This document shows, piece after piece, positions 50,103 to 61,826 of a stretch of DNA of 64,000 nt. A model generated the notes under the pieces. The model had not been told where the DNA came from, did no database searches, and was given only the letters and a program-made list of their open reading frames with translations. The stretch's first letter is position 1. The number at the start of each line of letters is the position of its first letter. Position numbers and translations under genes: made by a program. Source of the stretch: Rotaria sp. Silwood1 (taxonomy: Eukaryota > Rotifera > Eurotatoria > Philodinida > Philodinidae); assembly GCA_905250075.1 (NCBI GenBank), contig CAJNOP010000004.1:2402577-2466576 (forward strand), written 5' to 3'.

Positions 50103-50419
50103 ATACAATAAAAACAAATAAATATTATAATGTGCAAAGTAAACATCAAAACGACTCTATTTTCTTTCTATATAAATTATATTAGATAGAAATATCGATT
50201 TATATGAATATTATTTCTATGTTCTACCTATATAGTTTTCATGATTAATAGATTTATAGTCATTTAAATTAATCTGCATTGCGTTCCGTACATATTATAA
50301 AAAATCTTTTCAATCACTCTCTCTTCGTTTTTTTTTGAATAATTTTATTAAATCCTGAAATTGTTTATGTTCACTACGGTGCAGTATGAACACTGGTTTA
50401 TAAGAATTTCCATTGAAAA

Positions 50420-50578
50420 ATGATTGTATTCACATTTATTTTCATCTTATATGTTATCATAGTAGTCTCTATACTAAAGGTTAATTCTTTATTCAAAGAA
50501 AATGATAAATGTGATGATACTGAAGTTGCGTTGGTTAGTTGTTTCTGTGAGCTTGGTATTAACAACAAAGAAATGTAG
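50420..50578 (+). CDS. Possible 52-aa secreted peptide or gene remnant
   Basis: Not recognised. An ATG at 50420 opens a 52-residue frame: a strongly hydrophobic start (MIVFTFIFILYVIIVVSIL) then a short part with CDDTEV and SCFCELG, and a stop. The hydrophobic start plus cysteines resembles the beginning of a small secreted protein like its upstream neighbour, and it might be the remnant of a related gene. Length and the lack of a known domain keep confidence low. Confidence 0.22.
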   Translation: MIVFTFIFILYVIIVVSILKVNSLFKENDKCDDTEVALVSCFCELGINNKEM

Positions 50579-53487
50579 AAATGATAGCGTGAACGATGAA
50601 AAAATCACGCTCATGTCTATCATGATCACCAGCTACGGTTGGCACATGTATTAATCCATAGTATTTAGTCAGTTTGTCTTTCGAAGTATCTTGAATGTTA
50701 TGGTAATTGTCTTTGTGTCAATGCTGGAGAGATCTTTTTTTTATTAGTAAAAATAAAGAAACCATTTCTTTTTTTGAAACATAGAATACATGTTTAGAAG
50801 TTGATGAAGAAACTAGCAAACGTTAAATGATAAAAAAAAAGTGTCTTACATATTTGATGAGATTTATTTTGTAAAACAACAAGTTCTTCGAATATGATTG
50901 ATTATAAAGTCTACGTTGCTTTATTAAATATACTTGGCTCAGTGTTCAACAAAGGGTTCATCGATGAAAGAAGTGTAGGTAAAAGTCATACTTTTTTGCC
51001 TCTCACCTCCTTATTGCCGAATTTCATCAATCCTCTTCTGAACGCCCAGTATAAACAGCTTTCAGCACGTGCCTGCTAATTCACATGTACTGATTTCTTT
51101 TCATTAGATGAATATGTCAAAAATAGAAAAGAGTATTTAAAAAAAGACACAGTATATATTTCATGAATCAGAGATGTAATTATTACCAGCATAGATTTCA
51201 AACCAGCCGTTCTGTTGATATCTGGCCATTGCCAGTGTGTCTTATTAATTTTTTACTCTTAGTATCTCATAGAGGATGTGTATTGAAACTTTATTGACAG
51301 TTGAGTATGTCAAGCATTATTATCTACAGATTCAACAGTTCGACAACTCCTTAGTTTAGTATTGGTTTGGGTTTCAGGCTGGTTCCATCTTTCTTATAAA
51401 CAACGCACTAAAATCTAACCTATTAGAAAGTTTTTGTTTTTGAAATAAATGCTATTTTAATTAGCAGTCAAGAATAAAAACAAAAAAAAATGAAGTTCCA
51501 TACAAATGACATTCAAAAATCTGATAAAGCTCATATGACTCCTTCGGAAAATAACAAGTTGTCGATGTAATCGAGAATTTTCTAAAAAATTGTGTGATAA
51601 TATTCATATCAAGTGTTTGAATGTTCATAAATATTTGACCGTCATTGTTTCCAGATTTGAGGCAGCCATTCCTCTTTAATTGAACCTACTGTATGAATGA
51701 CCCGACAAACGTTTTGATTTCTAATCATCGAAATTTCATCATTTATTATCCAACACATAACATCACATTCTACTATATTGAATAAAACTGAAAAGTTCAT
51801 ACTCTTCTTTTCAGACTCGATCCATGTTCTAAATACATCAACAAATCTCATTATAATATAAGTTCTTCTTCTGCTCAAAATGTCATGAATTTAATGTAAT
51901 AATAAGTTACACATAGAAATCAAAGCATTCAACACTTTCACTTATTATTTCAATTCGTATTCAATATATAAGTTCTTAACTTGGCAAATCAATTAAATCC
52001 TCTTAGAAAACATTCTAACAATCTATTGATACTATCATATAACAACTATCCACAATGTATCTATCTAAACAAGAATATATATTTTTTTAATGATTAATTT
52101 TTCAAAAGTTAGATTTACAAGAAAATAAATTCATCATAGTATCATCATTGCATAACTTGATTCTTTGATTGTTGGTTTACAATATATGAGAATGATTTTT
52201 TGTCGCTTTCAAAATTCATAGCTCTTCACATATATGAACAATATTATTGTACAAGAAATTTTTCGAAGCAGAAACAAAACGAAATACATTTTAACTGAAT
52301 CTATATAGATATGTCTCTTTCTTGTGTATGGAACCAAATTTTGTTTTTCCTTTCTAGCTTGTTTAACTTATCGATCATTTTACAGTACATCGATGCTTTT
52401 CTTTCAATGTCTCTTTTTCTATTTCAAGATTCGATAAGATAAGATTGAAAACGATGAGAAGTAAAAGGTACCAATAACAGTCTCGAAAAAAAAATCGAAG
52501 ATTAACTAGCTGAAAAATGACAACGACAAAAATAAATAACACAAAAAAAGAAGAAATCGAAAACATCTCATCATATTTATGCAGATCACTGCTTTTACTT
52601 CCTTCTTTTATTTCTTTCCTGTCTTCTATCTTAAGTTATCAACAATATAGTCATTTAATCAAAAATTTATATTTACGAAATAAAATAATATAGACAAAGT
52701 AGAGTAAGCAAAAACAGAAGATTCTGTATATAATCATTTTTGTATAATTGTTTTTTATCCGAAGAAATAATCTATTTATGAAAAGTATGAAGTCCATAAC
52801 ATAATTGTTCTTAAAGACTTTCTTTTCATTCACGTAAGGATTTATGTCACTTATATAGATTTACACATTTTATTTTATATTGACAGTTTCTAATTAAAAT
52901 TTTCGGTGGTTATTTTTAGCTAAATTAATTAGTGTAAAGAAAGAAAATGAGTTTTTCTATTACTTTTTCTTGCTCTATCTAAATAAATGAGTTTGTTCTT
53001 AACATGAAGATGATGGTCAGCACTGATTGTCTCTTTGTATTAATTTGAATGATCTTGGTCGTTTTTATCGCCATTCTGTTATAGGTTCGTTGTTTATTGG
53101 ATGCGCATTATCTATAAACACCAGTATTATTGGTTTGACCAAACTACGAATCGGGGATACGAAAAGTACGATTAGAAGACACGAAATGAAGCAAGATCTG
53201 CTCGCTAAAACTTGGCGACACTAGTCGGTAGGTTTACTGCATGACTATATGATAAAACAGTTCTAGGAATTGTGAATAGTCAAGTCTGAAATAGACAAGA
53301 ATCACAAAGTTGTGACTCTCGAATTATATCCACATGAAATAAAAAGGTCATTGAATGTACAAGCTCACTTTAATGTTTTCACACAGATAAACAGATTGTT
53401 CTCTTCAACGAAAAAACAGAGGTCCAATAAACTTATCACTGAGGCTAATATATGACGTAGGTGAAGTTAGCACCAGATTCGAGTAAA

Positions 53488-54270
53488 TCCCGCCAAGATT
53501 CGCCCAGAAACATGTTCCAACTGTCCCAAGGTGTGTTCCAAGTACAACTCGATGAGCTCTATCGAATGGTATATTCCGATTCCCGATAGCTCAAACCAAA
53601 TCCAAGAAAATCAGAAAATACTAGATTTTCACCATAGGTCATTTTGCATCCATCTACTAAAACCCGCCAAGATTCGCTCAGAAGCATGTTCCAAGTGTTC
53701 CATTCGTGTTCCGAGTACAACTTGACGCGGTCTATCGAATGGCTTGTTCAGATTTTTCATAACTCAAACTGAGTCTGAGAAAATTTGATAATACTAGAGT
53801 ATCAGCACAAAAACTCTCGATTTTAGGCAGTAAATCCTGCCAAGATTCGCCGAGGAGCATGTTCCAAATGTTCCATTTATGTGCTTAGGATGGCTCACAC
53901 ATCTGTATACGATGGTGTATTGAGCTGTTTAATACCGCTAACCGTGTACGCAGAAATCGCAAACATGGACCCCACTATACATGACTTTGTCGCTGATACA
54001 GTAAAATCAGCTAATATCTGTGAAGGAAGATGTTTGCAGATGTCCCATTCGTGTTGAAAGGAGTGTTTAAGAGGCTCCATGCTTTCGTAGATTGCAATGG
54101 TCGAAACCATAAACTATACTGTAGATAACGCGTGAAAAACTATTAATAGGTGTCTCATATAATATGTAGCGATGATACTTATATTGTAAAATTAGCCGAA
54201 ATTCATTTAGAAGTACGTTTCAAATGTTCCATTTGTGTCCTAGATACAACTTGATTTGCCCTGTCAAATG
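53488..54270. repeat. Degenerate tandem repeat, period about 175 bp
   Basis: Five units of decreasing similarity. The word CGCCAAGATTCG begins at 53491 and 53665, TGCCAAGATTCGCC at 53839, and weaker forms at about 54009 and 54194. Each is followed by GAAGCATGTTCCAA..GTTCCAT and, in the better units, GTACAACT.GA and TCTATCGAATGG. Spacings are 174, 174, 170 and 185. No open frame crosses all units. Confidence 0.8.
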
Positions 54271-54719
54271 TTGTATGCATGTTTTCAATACACTGAAATG
54301 CCTTACCGAAGTCGTTTATACTGTGGACACCAACCAAATAGGTCAATGAATTGTTTTGTTGCAGGGGAAAATTCGTTGTGAAATCTATTCTAATTTTGTT
54401 TTTTCTATCATATGCAGTAAATCTTCTATTTCAACTACCCGGGCAGTCAAGCATGTCACTTTTTGTACTAATTTAGTATCAAAAAAAGTATGTCTAATTT
54501 TCTATATAACTTGTCCCCTTTGTACAGATTTTTTGCATCGAAATTTTTGATGGCAAAAAACGGCTGCTTTTTTTTCTCAAAAATAGTGAAAAACTTTTGA
54601 GCGTTTAAACGCATTAAAAAACATAAAATTAAGCGTCAAATTGTATGCAATTTTTTTGAACTATTTTCGAAAATTTTATTTTATGCGTTTATTAGTTGTA
54701 TTTTGTGAATAACAGTTAT

Positions 54720-55221
54720 CTGTGTTTCTCTTCTTGCTAGAACGGTATGGAGTTTTTTACAACATCCCAACCTCAATTCAGTACATAGTTATATTTTACT
54801 TTTGAAAGAGTACTATCCAGCTCTACTTTTAGTCTCCACCATAAATTTCTAAAGAAGACAATCCTACAAAGAGTCCTATACATTTTTATCAAATGCATTT
54901 TTAGTGATACAGTAATTTAAATTTTTTGTGTTATCTTTTCCAACTAGCTTAAAAACACATCTTCAATTATCTTAAATATTACTGACATGAAACGACATAG
55001 AACGAAGCAATGAAAGATTTAAACTGCTGCATCACTGAAAATGCATTTAAAAAAGTGTATAGACCCTTTTTTAGGTAACTATCTTCCTCAGAAATTCATG
55101 GTCGAGTCTAAAAAAAGGAGCTTGGTCGTACCCTTACAAAAGTAAAGTACAACAAAGTACTGAATTAAGGCTTGCGTGTTGTATAAAAAACTCGATACTA
55201 CTAAAGAAAGAAGAAGAACAG
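54720..55221. repeat. Snapback element, about 500 bp
   Basis: The left arm (54720-54930) returns inverted in the right arm (about 55005-55221). Landmarks: CTGTGTTTCTCTTCTTGCTA at the left end against the reverse complement of the right end, CTGTTCTTCTTCTTTCTTTA; CAATTCAGTAC against GTACTGAATTA; and AAATGCATTTTTAGTGAT against ATCACTGAAAATGCATTT. The spacer is about 75 bp. No coding sequence; target duplication not recognised. Confidence 0.75.
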
Positions 55222-55589
55222 AAAGTACGAGTATACTAATGATCTAATGGTTCGCAGTTGAATCGTTCTTAGATTGCATCTATGGAATGACCTAACGACG
55301 AAGAACCCTATCATATTATGCTCAATTTGAATACTCACAATTTTCTCAAACGTCTGAACTCCTTGTAAACAAAATTTGCCTCTTTCAAATTTAAAATTCC
55401 TTTGTAAAGCGAATCTTTATATGTAAAAAACTAAAACATGCTATCTGATCTATAGTCCGAGTAACTCTTAGATAAAAACATAACGAATTAACAACTCATT
55501 CGCAGCTATTAGAATAGGTGAGACTGACTGGAAATACCACAGTATTTTTTTTCTTCCCGTATGACGTAAGTAATTAAAAGTAATTTTTT

Positions 55590-56130
55590 ATCCAAGTATG
55601 TTCCCTCTTCATTTTGATCTTGAAAGTGGCCTAAATAAAAAAAAAATATTTCTTTCTTTTTAAATAAATGCGTTACTATTCATTATGTCGTCCAGATAGA
55701 TCTAAGCAATATTTTTATATTCGCAATATTTTTCTATTTATACTTAGTGTTCATTTTGGTCTTAAGGTAGATCTAAATGAAAAAAGAAAACAATTTTTTC
55801 TCTAAACAATTACTTACTATTTATGTTGCTATAGATAGTGATCAAAATAAAAAAGATACATAAGTTTTCTCAAGAAGTGCTTACTGTTCGTTGTATTATT
55901 GAGATTAATTTGAATAATTAAAAATAAACAATTGTTATATATAAATAGTAAATATCGATTTTCATATTGAGATTGATCTAAATGATAAAAAATAAATTTT
56001 CTAAGAAATCAATTACTGCTTATGTTGATAGAGAAAATAATCTAAATCAAAGAAAATACGTAAGTGTCGTTAAAAATATTCACCACACATTGTGTTATTG
56101 AAATCTGTCTACCTAAAACAAATAAATAAA
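55590..56130. repeat. Degenerate tandem repeat, period about 68 bp
   Basis: Around eight diverged units of the type TTACT.TTTATGTTG, then ATTGAGAT.GATCTAAAT, then an A-rich stretch. Starts lie near 55600, 55669, 55735, 55809, 55879, 55947, 56013 and 56080. The last unit merges into ordinary A/T-rich sequence. Confidence 0.55.
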
Positions 56131-57751
56131 CGAATAGATTTTATCTACAATCACTAAATTTGGTTTCCACGTTGAGGTCAATCTCAACAGGAAAACTTAC
56201 ATTTGAATAGATTTCTGATCGTGACAAATTATCGAAAATATTTACAATACTAGGGCCCTCTATAATATATCGTTTCGTATCTAAAGAATGACTAGTGCTC
56301 GGATAGTGTGCTAAGCTCTATTGAAGTGAAAAATGGATGAACCCAGCTTTTAGCGTAGACTTCATCTAAACGTTGTGTATTTATCACTCTCAAATTTATC
56401 CTAAACTCAATTACCAGATCACGTATTAGAGCTATAAATTCATATAGTTCAAGGTGACTATGAGACTTTGACTTTGGAACAGGGTATATGTAGAACTGTA
56501 GAGGAAAAATTTCTCCATTATCTGATGTATATATATCTATATTATCAACCTCAATTGCGTTATGTTCATATGCCAGTTGGCAGCACTACACTCGCTATGT
56601 CTATAAAAGCATGTATTGAAGTTGGTACTCTCTACTCAAATATTAACAGTCTGCAATAGTTTTACTATACACGCATCACTTGATGGAGGAAGTCTTCTTC
56701 TGCAAATGTACATGTATCCCACTGTGTAGTTAATGACTACTATGAACAGTGCATCAACCCTATCAAGACAGCAATTGCTTTCCTTACAGAAATTTTCCCG
56801 GAAGTGATAAACATTCATTGCTTCTTCAAATTGGTCATACTTTCTTTCGTACACTGTTGTAAAACTTCTCAATTCAACAAATATATTTAGTGTGACTACG
56901 TACTGGTTATATGACGATTGATCCAATCTCATGTATGTTTGTTTTTAATCTTGATGAATACGTTCTCTGTTATTCATGTTCGACATGAGATCATATAAAT
57001 AATAAAAAAAAAACATTAATGCTATTTCAAATTGACTTTCTTTTTTCTAAAAGTTCCCTCTAACACTGGAATAATATTCATCCATTCTCACTAAAAGAAT
57101 TAAAGTCAGTTCATAGACAGCGCACAAATATTACAATGAATAGACATTGGTCTCTCCAAAAACATTCAGAGGAGAGAGAAATAAAAACTTATTTCTTCCA
57201 AAAATTTCCAAGCGACCAAGTTTTACTAGAGTACGACTAATTGATCCAGCATATACATATCCAGGACGACTCTGTACTTAGTGTATAAAAATTCATCCAT
57301 CGTATCATGATTTGGTTAATTTTTATCCTGTTGATTGTATTTCCTATTATAAATATCCGTGATATGATCGATCCGGTTTAAAAATTTTTCGGTTCGGTTC
57401 CAAATATTCGGAACGAATTTCTATCCAAATATTTATTTAAATACATTTAACTTTATTCGAGTGCTCTTACATCTTTTTTTTCTTATTCTTTTCTTCTCTC
57501 TCTCTCTTTTTCTTTCCTCTCCGACCGTAATAATTTCAATAAATTATCATACTTTTCTTCTGTCCTAAATGTTAGGACATTCTAACAAAAAAACACGTTG
57601 GACGTTATCTTTATATAACATAGTCTACACTGGAGTAGATGACAGTTATTTATCTCTCTCCTTGTGTTTCATTTACTCTCTTATGTATGAAAATACATGT
57701 ATAAGTAATAGAAAAAAAAAAGAAAAGATGATAATTCGAATAAAACTGGAT

Positions 57752-57771
57752 TTCGGTTCAAGTGAACCGAA
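57752..57771. repeat. Perfect short palindrome
   Basis: TTCGGTTCA and TGAACCGAA are separated by AG, giving a 9-bp perfect stem. The same word TTCGGTTC occurs at about 57392 and 58597, so it may be part of a transposon family. Confidence 0.5.
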
Positions 57772-60700
57772 GATTTTACAAACATCAAGTTTCATTACAC
57801 AGAGAGGGATTTGTAACAAACATATTCACTAAGAGTGAATAAAGAAAGTGTAGCTAATTTCTGATTTTACTCAACTACTTATTAGTTTCATTCAGTGTAC
57901 CTTTTTACAGACTGCATTTCAGTATGAAGCACTCAAATATGTATATAAGTATCAATTAATTGTCATGTTGTAATAACTCTAAGCGGATAACGAAAACATT
58001 ATTTTTAACGTTCAGGGAATATATAACAATGAACATTTTAATTAAGAAAATATCACTTAAATGGTATTTCGAAATAGATCGATAAGTAAAGCCTAAAAAG
58101 TCATTGAAATTGTTCATTTTGCGATGATGGGTAGATTATTTCTCTCAATTTTAGGTTCTCTTTGTTATATAAGTCTTCTAAGTTGAGAGTAGAACTGGAT
58201 TTAATAAAGTAGTAAAAAATTATTATAAGATATTACTTAATTTTCTTTTAAAATGAGTGTATTGTATAAAATGTAGCCCCTATATGTATATCTGCACTGA
58301 ACGACCACGACAAAAAAATAACTTGAACGGCTCTTGATTAACAGAAAAAATTGACTAACCACTGAAAATAAACTAGATTTCTATCATTCAAAATTTCTTT
58401 TACCCTGAGAACGAAAATGCTCATGTCCTTAAGATCATTTCTACTACAATTTTCTAGTTTGTTTATAGAACTATCAATGGCATTATAAGCATCTCTTCAA
58501 TAAAGAATTTTAGGAGAATATTCTTAGAAAAAAATAATAGTTTTGAAACTTTTTTTTTCTCCTTGATTTTTAATCGGTTCAGCTCTGTTTAAAACTTTTT
58601 CGGTTCGGTTCTAAAAAAAGAAGAACCTGTACCACCACTGATACATATCTGATATATTATTATTTAGATAGCTTGTAACTAGCATTTCGATTGTTTTGCA
58701 TTCTTTTCTTTTATAATCAACAATGTCAAAAGTTTTTTCCTGGATCAGGATCAATAGTGTAATTGTAAATGGTTTTCCAACTGTCTAAGGCTGACTAAAT
58801 AATACTTAATTAACTAGCACTGAATGGGTGAAACATAATGTCTGATCTTTGGTATTTTTTGTTAATAAGAATATGCAAAACATTTGACATTCCTTCTATA
58901 TTTTTGGTTTACTTTTAAGAAAATTTACAATTTAGATTGTTTAGCTTTCCAATGAAAATTTACGGAAGAGACACCTGTTATTTATCAATCAAAAACATCG
59001 ATTAGCTACTTATGTTAATCCGTTAAACAATTTGAAGAACAGCATATTCATCTTTCTAACTCATGGTTATGCACATGATTTTTAAGCAAAAAGACTAATC
59101 GTTTGAATCTGAGGTACCCTTTACATGAGTACCAAGGCTAGAACGCAATATTCAGTGAATGGAGATAAATTTAATAAGGAGTTGAGTTTTCACTGAGTGC
59201 TTTTGAGCAATTTTTTTTTCAATGAAATGTTTTAGACTTGTTGAAATGTAGTAATGCATTGTCAATTAATATAATGTTCAAGCTTCTGCATATCATACCT
59301 TGAAGAAATATTAATTTCAGATAACAAAAGTTTTTCTGCAGTTCTGTTGATTTTTTAGAGGAAATGTGCAGATAAAACAGATTTGTTTAAAATTTTATTG
59401 GCTTCTCTAGCATATTGAGCTTGTGCCGTCCTTGAATTGATTGCATATTCATGTGAAAATAGTTGCTCAGAAAAAATATTGATAAGAAAAATTGTGTCTC
59501 ATTTGCACCCAAAATTTTGAATTTTTCAGGTATATTGGGCGTTTTTTGTTAGAAATGACGTTTTAACGACTTTTATGCATTAATTTAACGGAATTGAGCA
59601 GAAAAACGCATAAAAAAAGTGGAAAAAAATGAAAATGTTGAAAAATTCGACGAAAACACGAGTTTTTGTGCGTTTTTTGAAACAAACGAAAAACACGCAC
59701 AAATTTCGACTAAAAGTCGACATTTTAGTTCAAAAAACGTGAAAAATCCACATGTCTGTCTGCTTGGGTTATCACTCAATTTAGTATTTTTGTTAAAAAT
59801 TTTCAAAATAATCATCTAATAACAACACTTTTTTTTTCTTCATGAAACTAAGAAGAGTGGTGTTCAGAATATATCAATTGAAGGTTAACATTAAAAACTG
59901 CTCAATATCTTTGTGTCATTTGATATCATTAATAATCCATACGTATAAAAAAACAACGTACTACGTCATCACATGTTGTCTTACTCATTTCTTATCTGAC
60001 AATCTATGACCCCCTATGCTTTTGATTAATACAATGTGCAAGCTTACTTGACAGTTAAAATCATCAGTTATCTTATTATTTAATCAGTTTAAATTGTAAT
60101 TAACAAGAATAAAAATAATCTACGTCACATGAATCAACGATCTATCGATAAAAACAAGACGCTTATTTTTTCATCGAAGATTGTAATACAAAAGCCTATC
60201 GGATTTTTTTCTTTTGAAGTTGCTGGATTTTCTTTGAAAATCCGAATTTTTTTTCATATTATATACTCGGAAAGCATTATGATTTTGATCATATCAATTG
60301 AAACAATTGATTTTCAGCTGTCATTTGAAAAATGTCTATTCAAAATTGTGCTTGAGCAATGATCTCTTATATGAAAATGTCTGTCACTCTTAGCAATTAT
60401 TTTCTAAATATAATAATAATGAAACATGCAGAGAGGATATGAGCCATCTATTTAATTTTCATTCATCTCTAAACAATCTTATATTATAGTTGTAGATTTA
60501 TGTTAAAACAAGAAATTATTTTGTTTTGTTTTTCTTTTTGCTCTACTTTTTATTCGATTTGGTATCATAAGGTTGAAAATTTATTTTCGTGATAAATAAC
60601 AATAAAAGCTATTTTTATTTCAGGAATGATCTCTTCCGAATCATTCACAATAATCTTATCAAAGTTTCATGTCATTCTATTGCAATATATTTGAGTAGTA

Positions 60701-61050
60701 GTCATGAAAAAGAAAATGTTGCGATGAAAAATCCTAGATAATTTTAATTCTGCTTTGTTTTGGCTTATATTTTAAAATTCTCGAATGTTTTATATATATA
60801 TATTGGACCATGCACTGCAAATTTGTTTGTTTGTTTTACATTCATCGATATAAACCCATTAATTGCATAAACCAATCGTAACAGCCAATAATAATGTAGG
60901 GTTTTTGTAATACTCATCTCTAAGAATGAAACTTTTATCATCGACATTGATGTTAATCAGGAGCAAATAACGACCAAAATATATTATTATGATAAACATG
61001 TGCCAATCAAGCAGAAACAATCGATAAATCCTGAGACTCTTATTTTCGAG

Positions 61051-61826
61051 TATATAAAGACTAAACAAAGACATACAATTAACATTATCATTTTCTTGTT
61101 TTTCTTTATTTTATTTTTAGATATCTGTCTTCAAATTTTACAATAAAGACAAATAAAAATTAAATTATCCTTTTGTCAATGTCGAAGATGGCATAATTTA
61201 CCACAGAATAAAAACAACATTTATCAACGATTATACGCTGCCACATATCGATCATTATCATCATTATTACCTCCACTTTGTTCTCAAGTTTTATTTAATG
61301 ATAGTAATATACAATCACAATATATATCTCCAAAAGGTTTATCTGATCGTGTTATACCGATTGGAACATTTCCAAGCGCAATTTTAGCTCTTGAGTATTT
61401 ATATGGAATATATCAGCAGAAGAATATGGTATTCAATCATTTGATTTAGTATGTATTGCTTATGATGAAAAATATTTAATTACGACATGTTGGATTAACA
61501 CTAGATCCACATACAAATGAAGAACGTCAAGAAAAATAAATACGATATGTAATGTTACACAAAGATTCTGTACTGGAACATTACAACAATATTCAAGTTT
61601 CAATGATTGTCAACAATTTTTAAGAACACAAATACCTTATGGTTCATATGATAGAGCTGATCAAGGAAATGTTATTTGCCGTTTTGTTCATACATATTTT
61701 GTACCTTTATTACCATCTATACATTGTCCACATGTGGGTCCAACTGGAGGAGGAGCATGTACTGATAAAACAATCGACTTTTATTATAATCAAACAAATT
61801 TTCTGGCTTGTGCTCATAAACAATAA
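61051..61826 (+). pseudogene. Frameshifted pseudogene of an unknown cysteine-containing protein
   Basis: Not recognised. A TATATAAAG element at 61051 is followed from about 61147 by coding-like sequence with the codon style of the real genes but broken at least three times. Frame A reads CRRWHNLPQNKN through LSDRVIPIGTFP to about 61449. Then a shift inside the AATATAT run near 61408 leads to SAEEYGIQSFDLVCIAYDEK. Another shift gives GLTLDPHTNEERQEK and a stop near 61540, and a third gives ICNVTQRFCTG, YDRADQGNVICRF, HCPHVGPTGGGACTD and LACAHKQ, ending at 61826. The HCPHVGPTGGG block looks like a conserved motif. No intron sites explain the breaks. It is a decayed gene, perhaps of a secreted protein. 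Confidence 0.7.

Larger units (their letters stand above)
50579..61050. other. Ten-kilobase gene-poor stretch with satellite-like arrays
   Basis: No convincing gene. It holds a 175-bp tandem array (53488-54270), a snapback element (54720-55221) and a 68-bp degenerate array (55590-56130). There is a 9-bp-stem palindrome at 57752-57771, a transposon-end-like GGTTCGGTTC region near 57390 and 58600, and an imperfect hairpin at about 59660-59705 that creates open frames on both strands. Confidence 0.5.

Noticed and set aside
53027..53224. 65-residue plus-strand frame
   Set aside because: It begins at a TTG rather than ATG, has no splice context and resembles no family I know.
59585..59819. Open frames on both strands over the same bases
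   Set aside because: Symmetry comes from an imperfect hairpin and A/T-rich composition, not from coding sequence.
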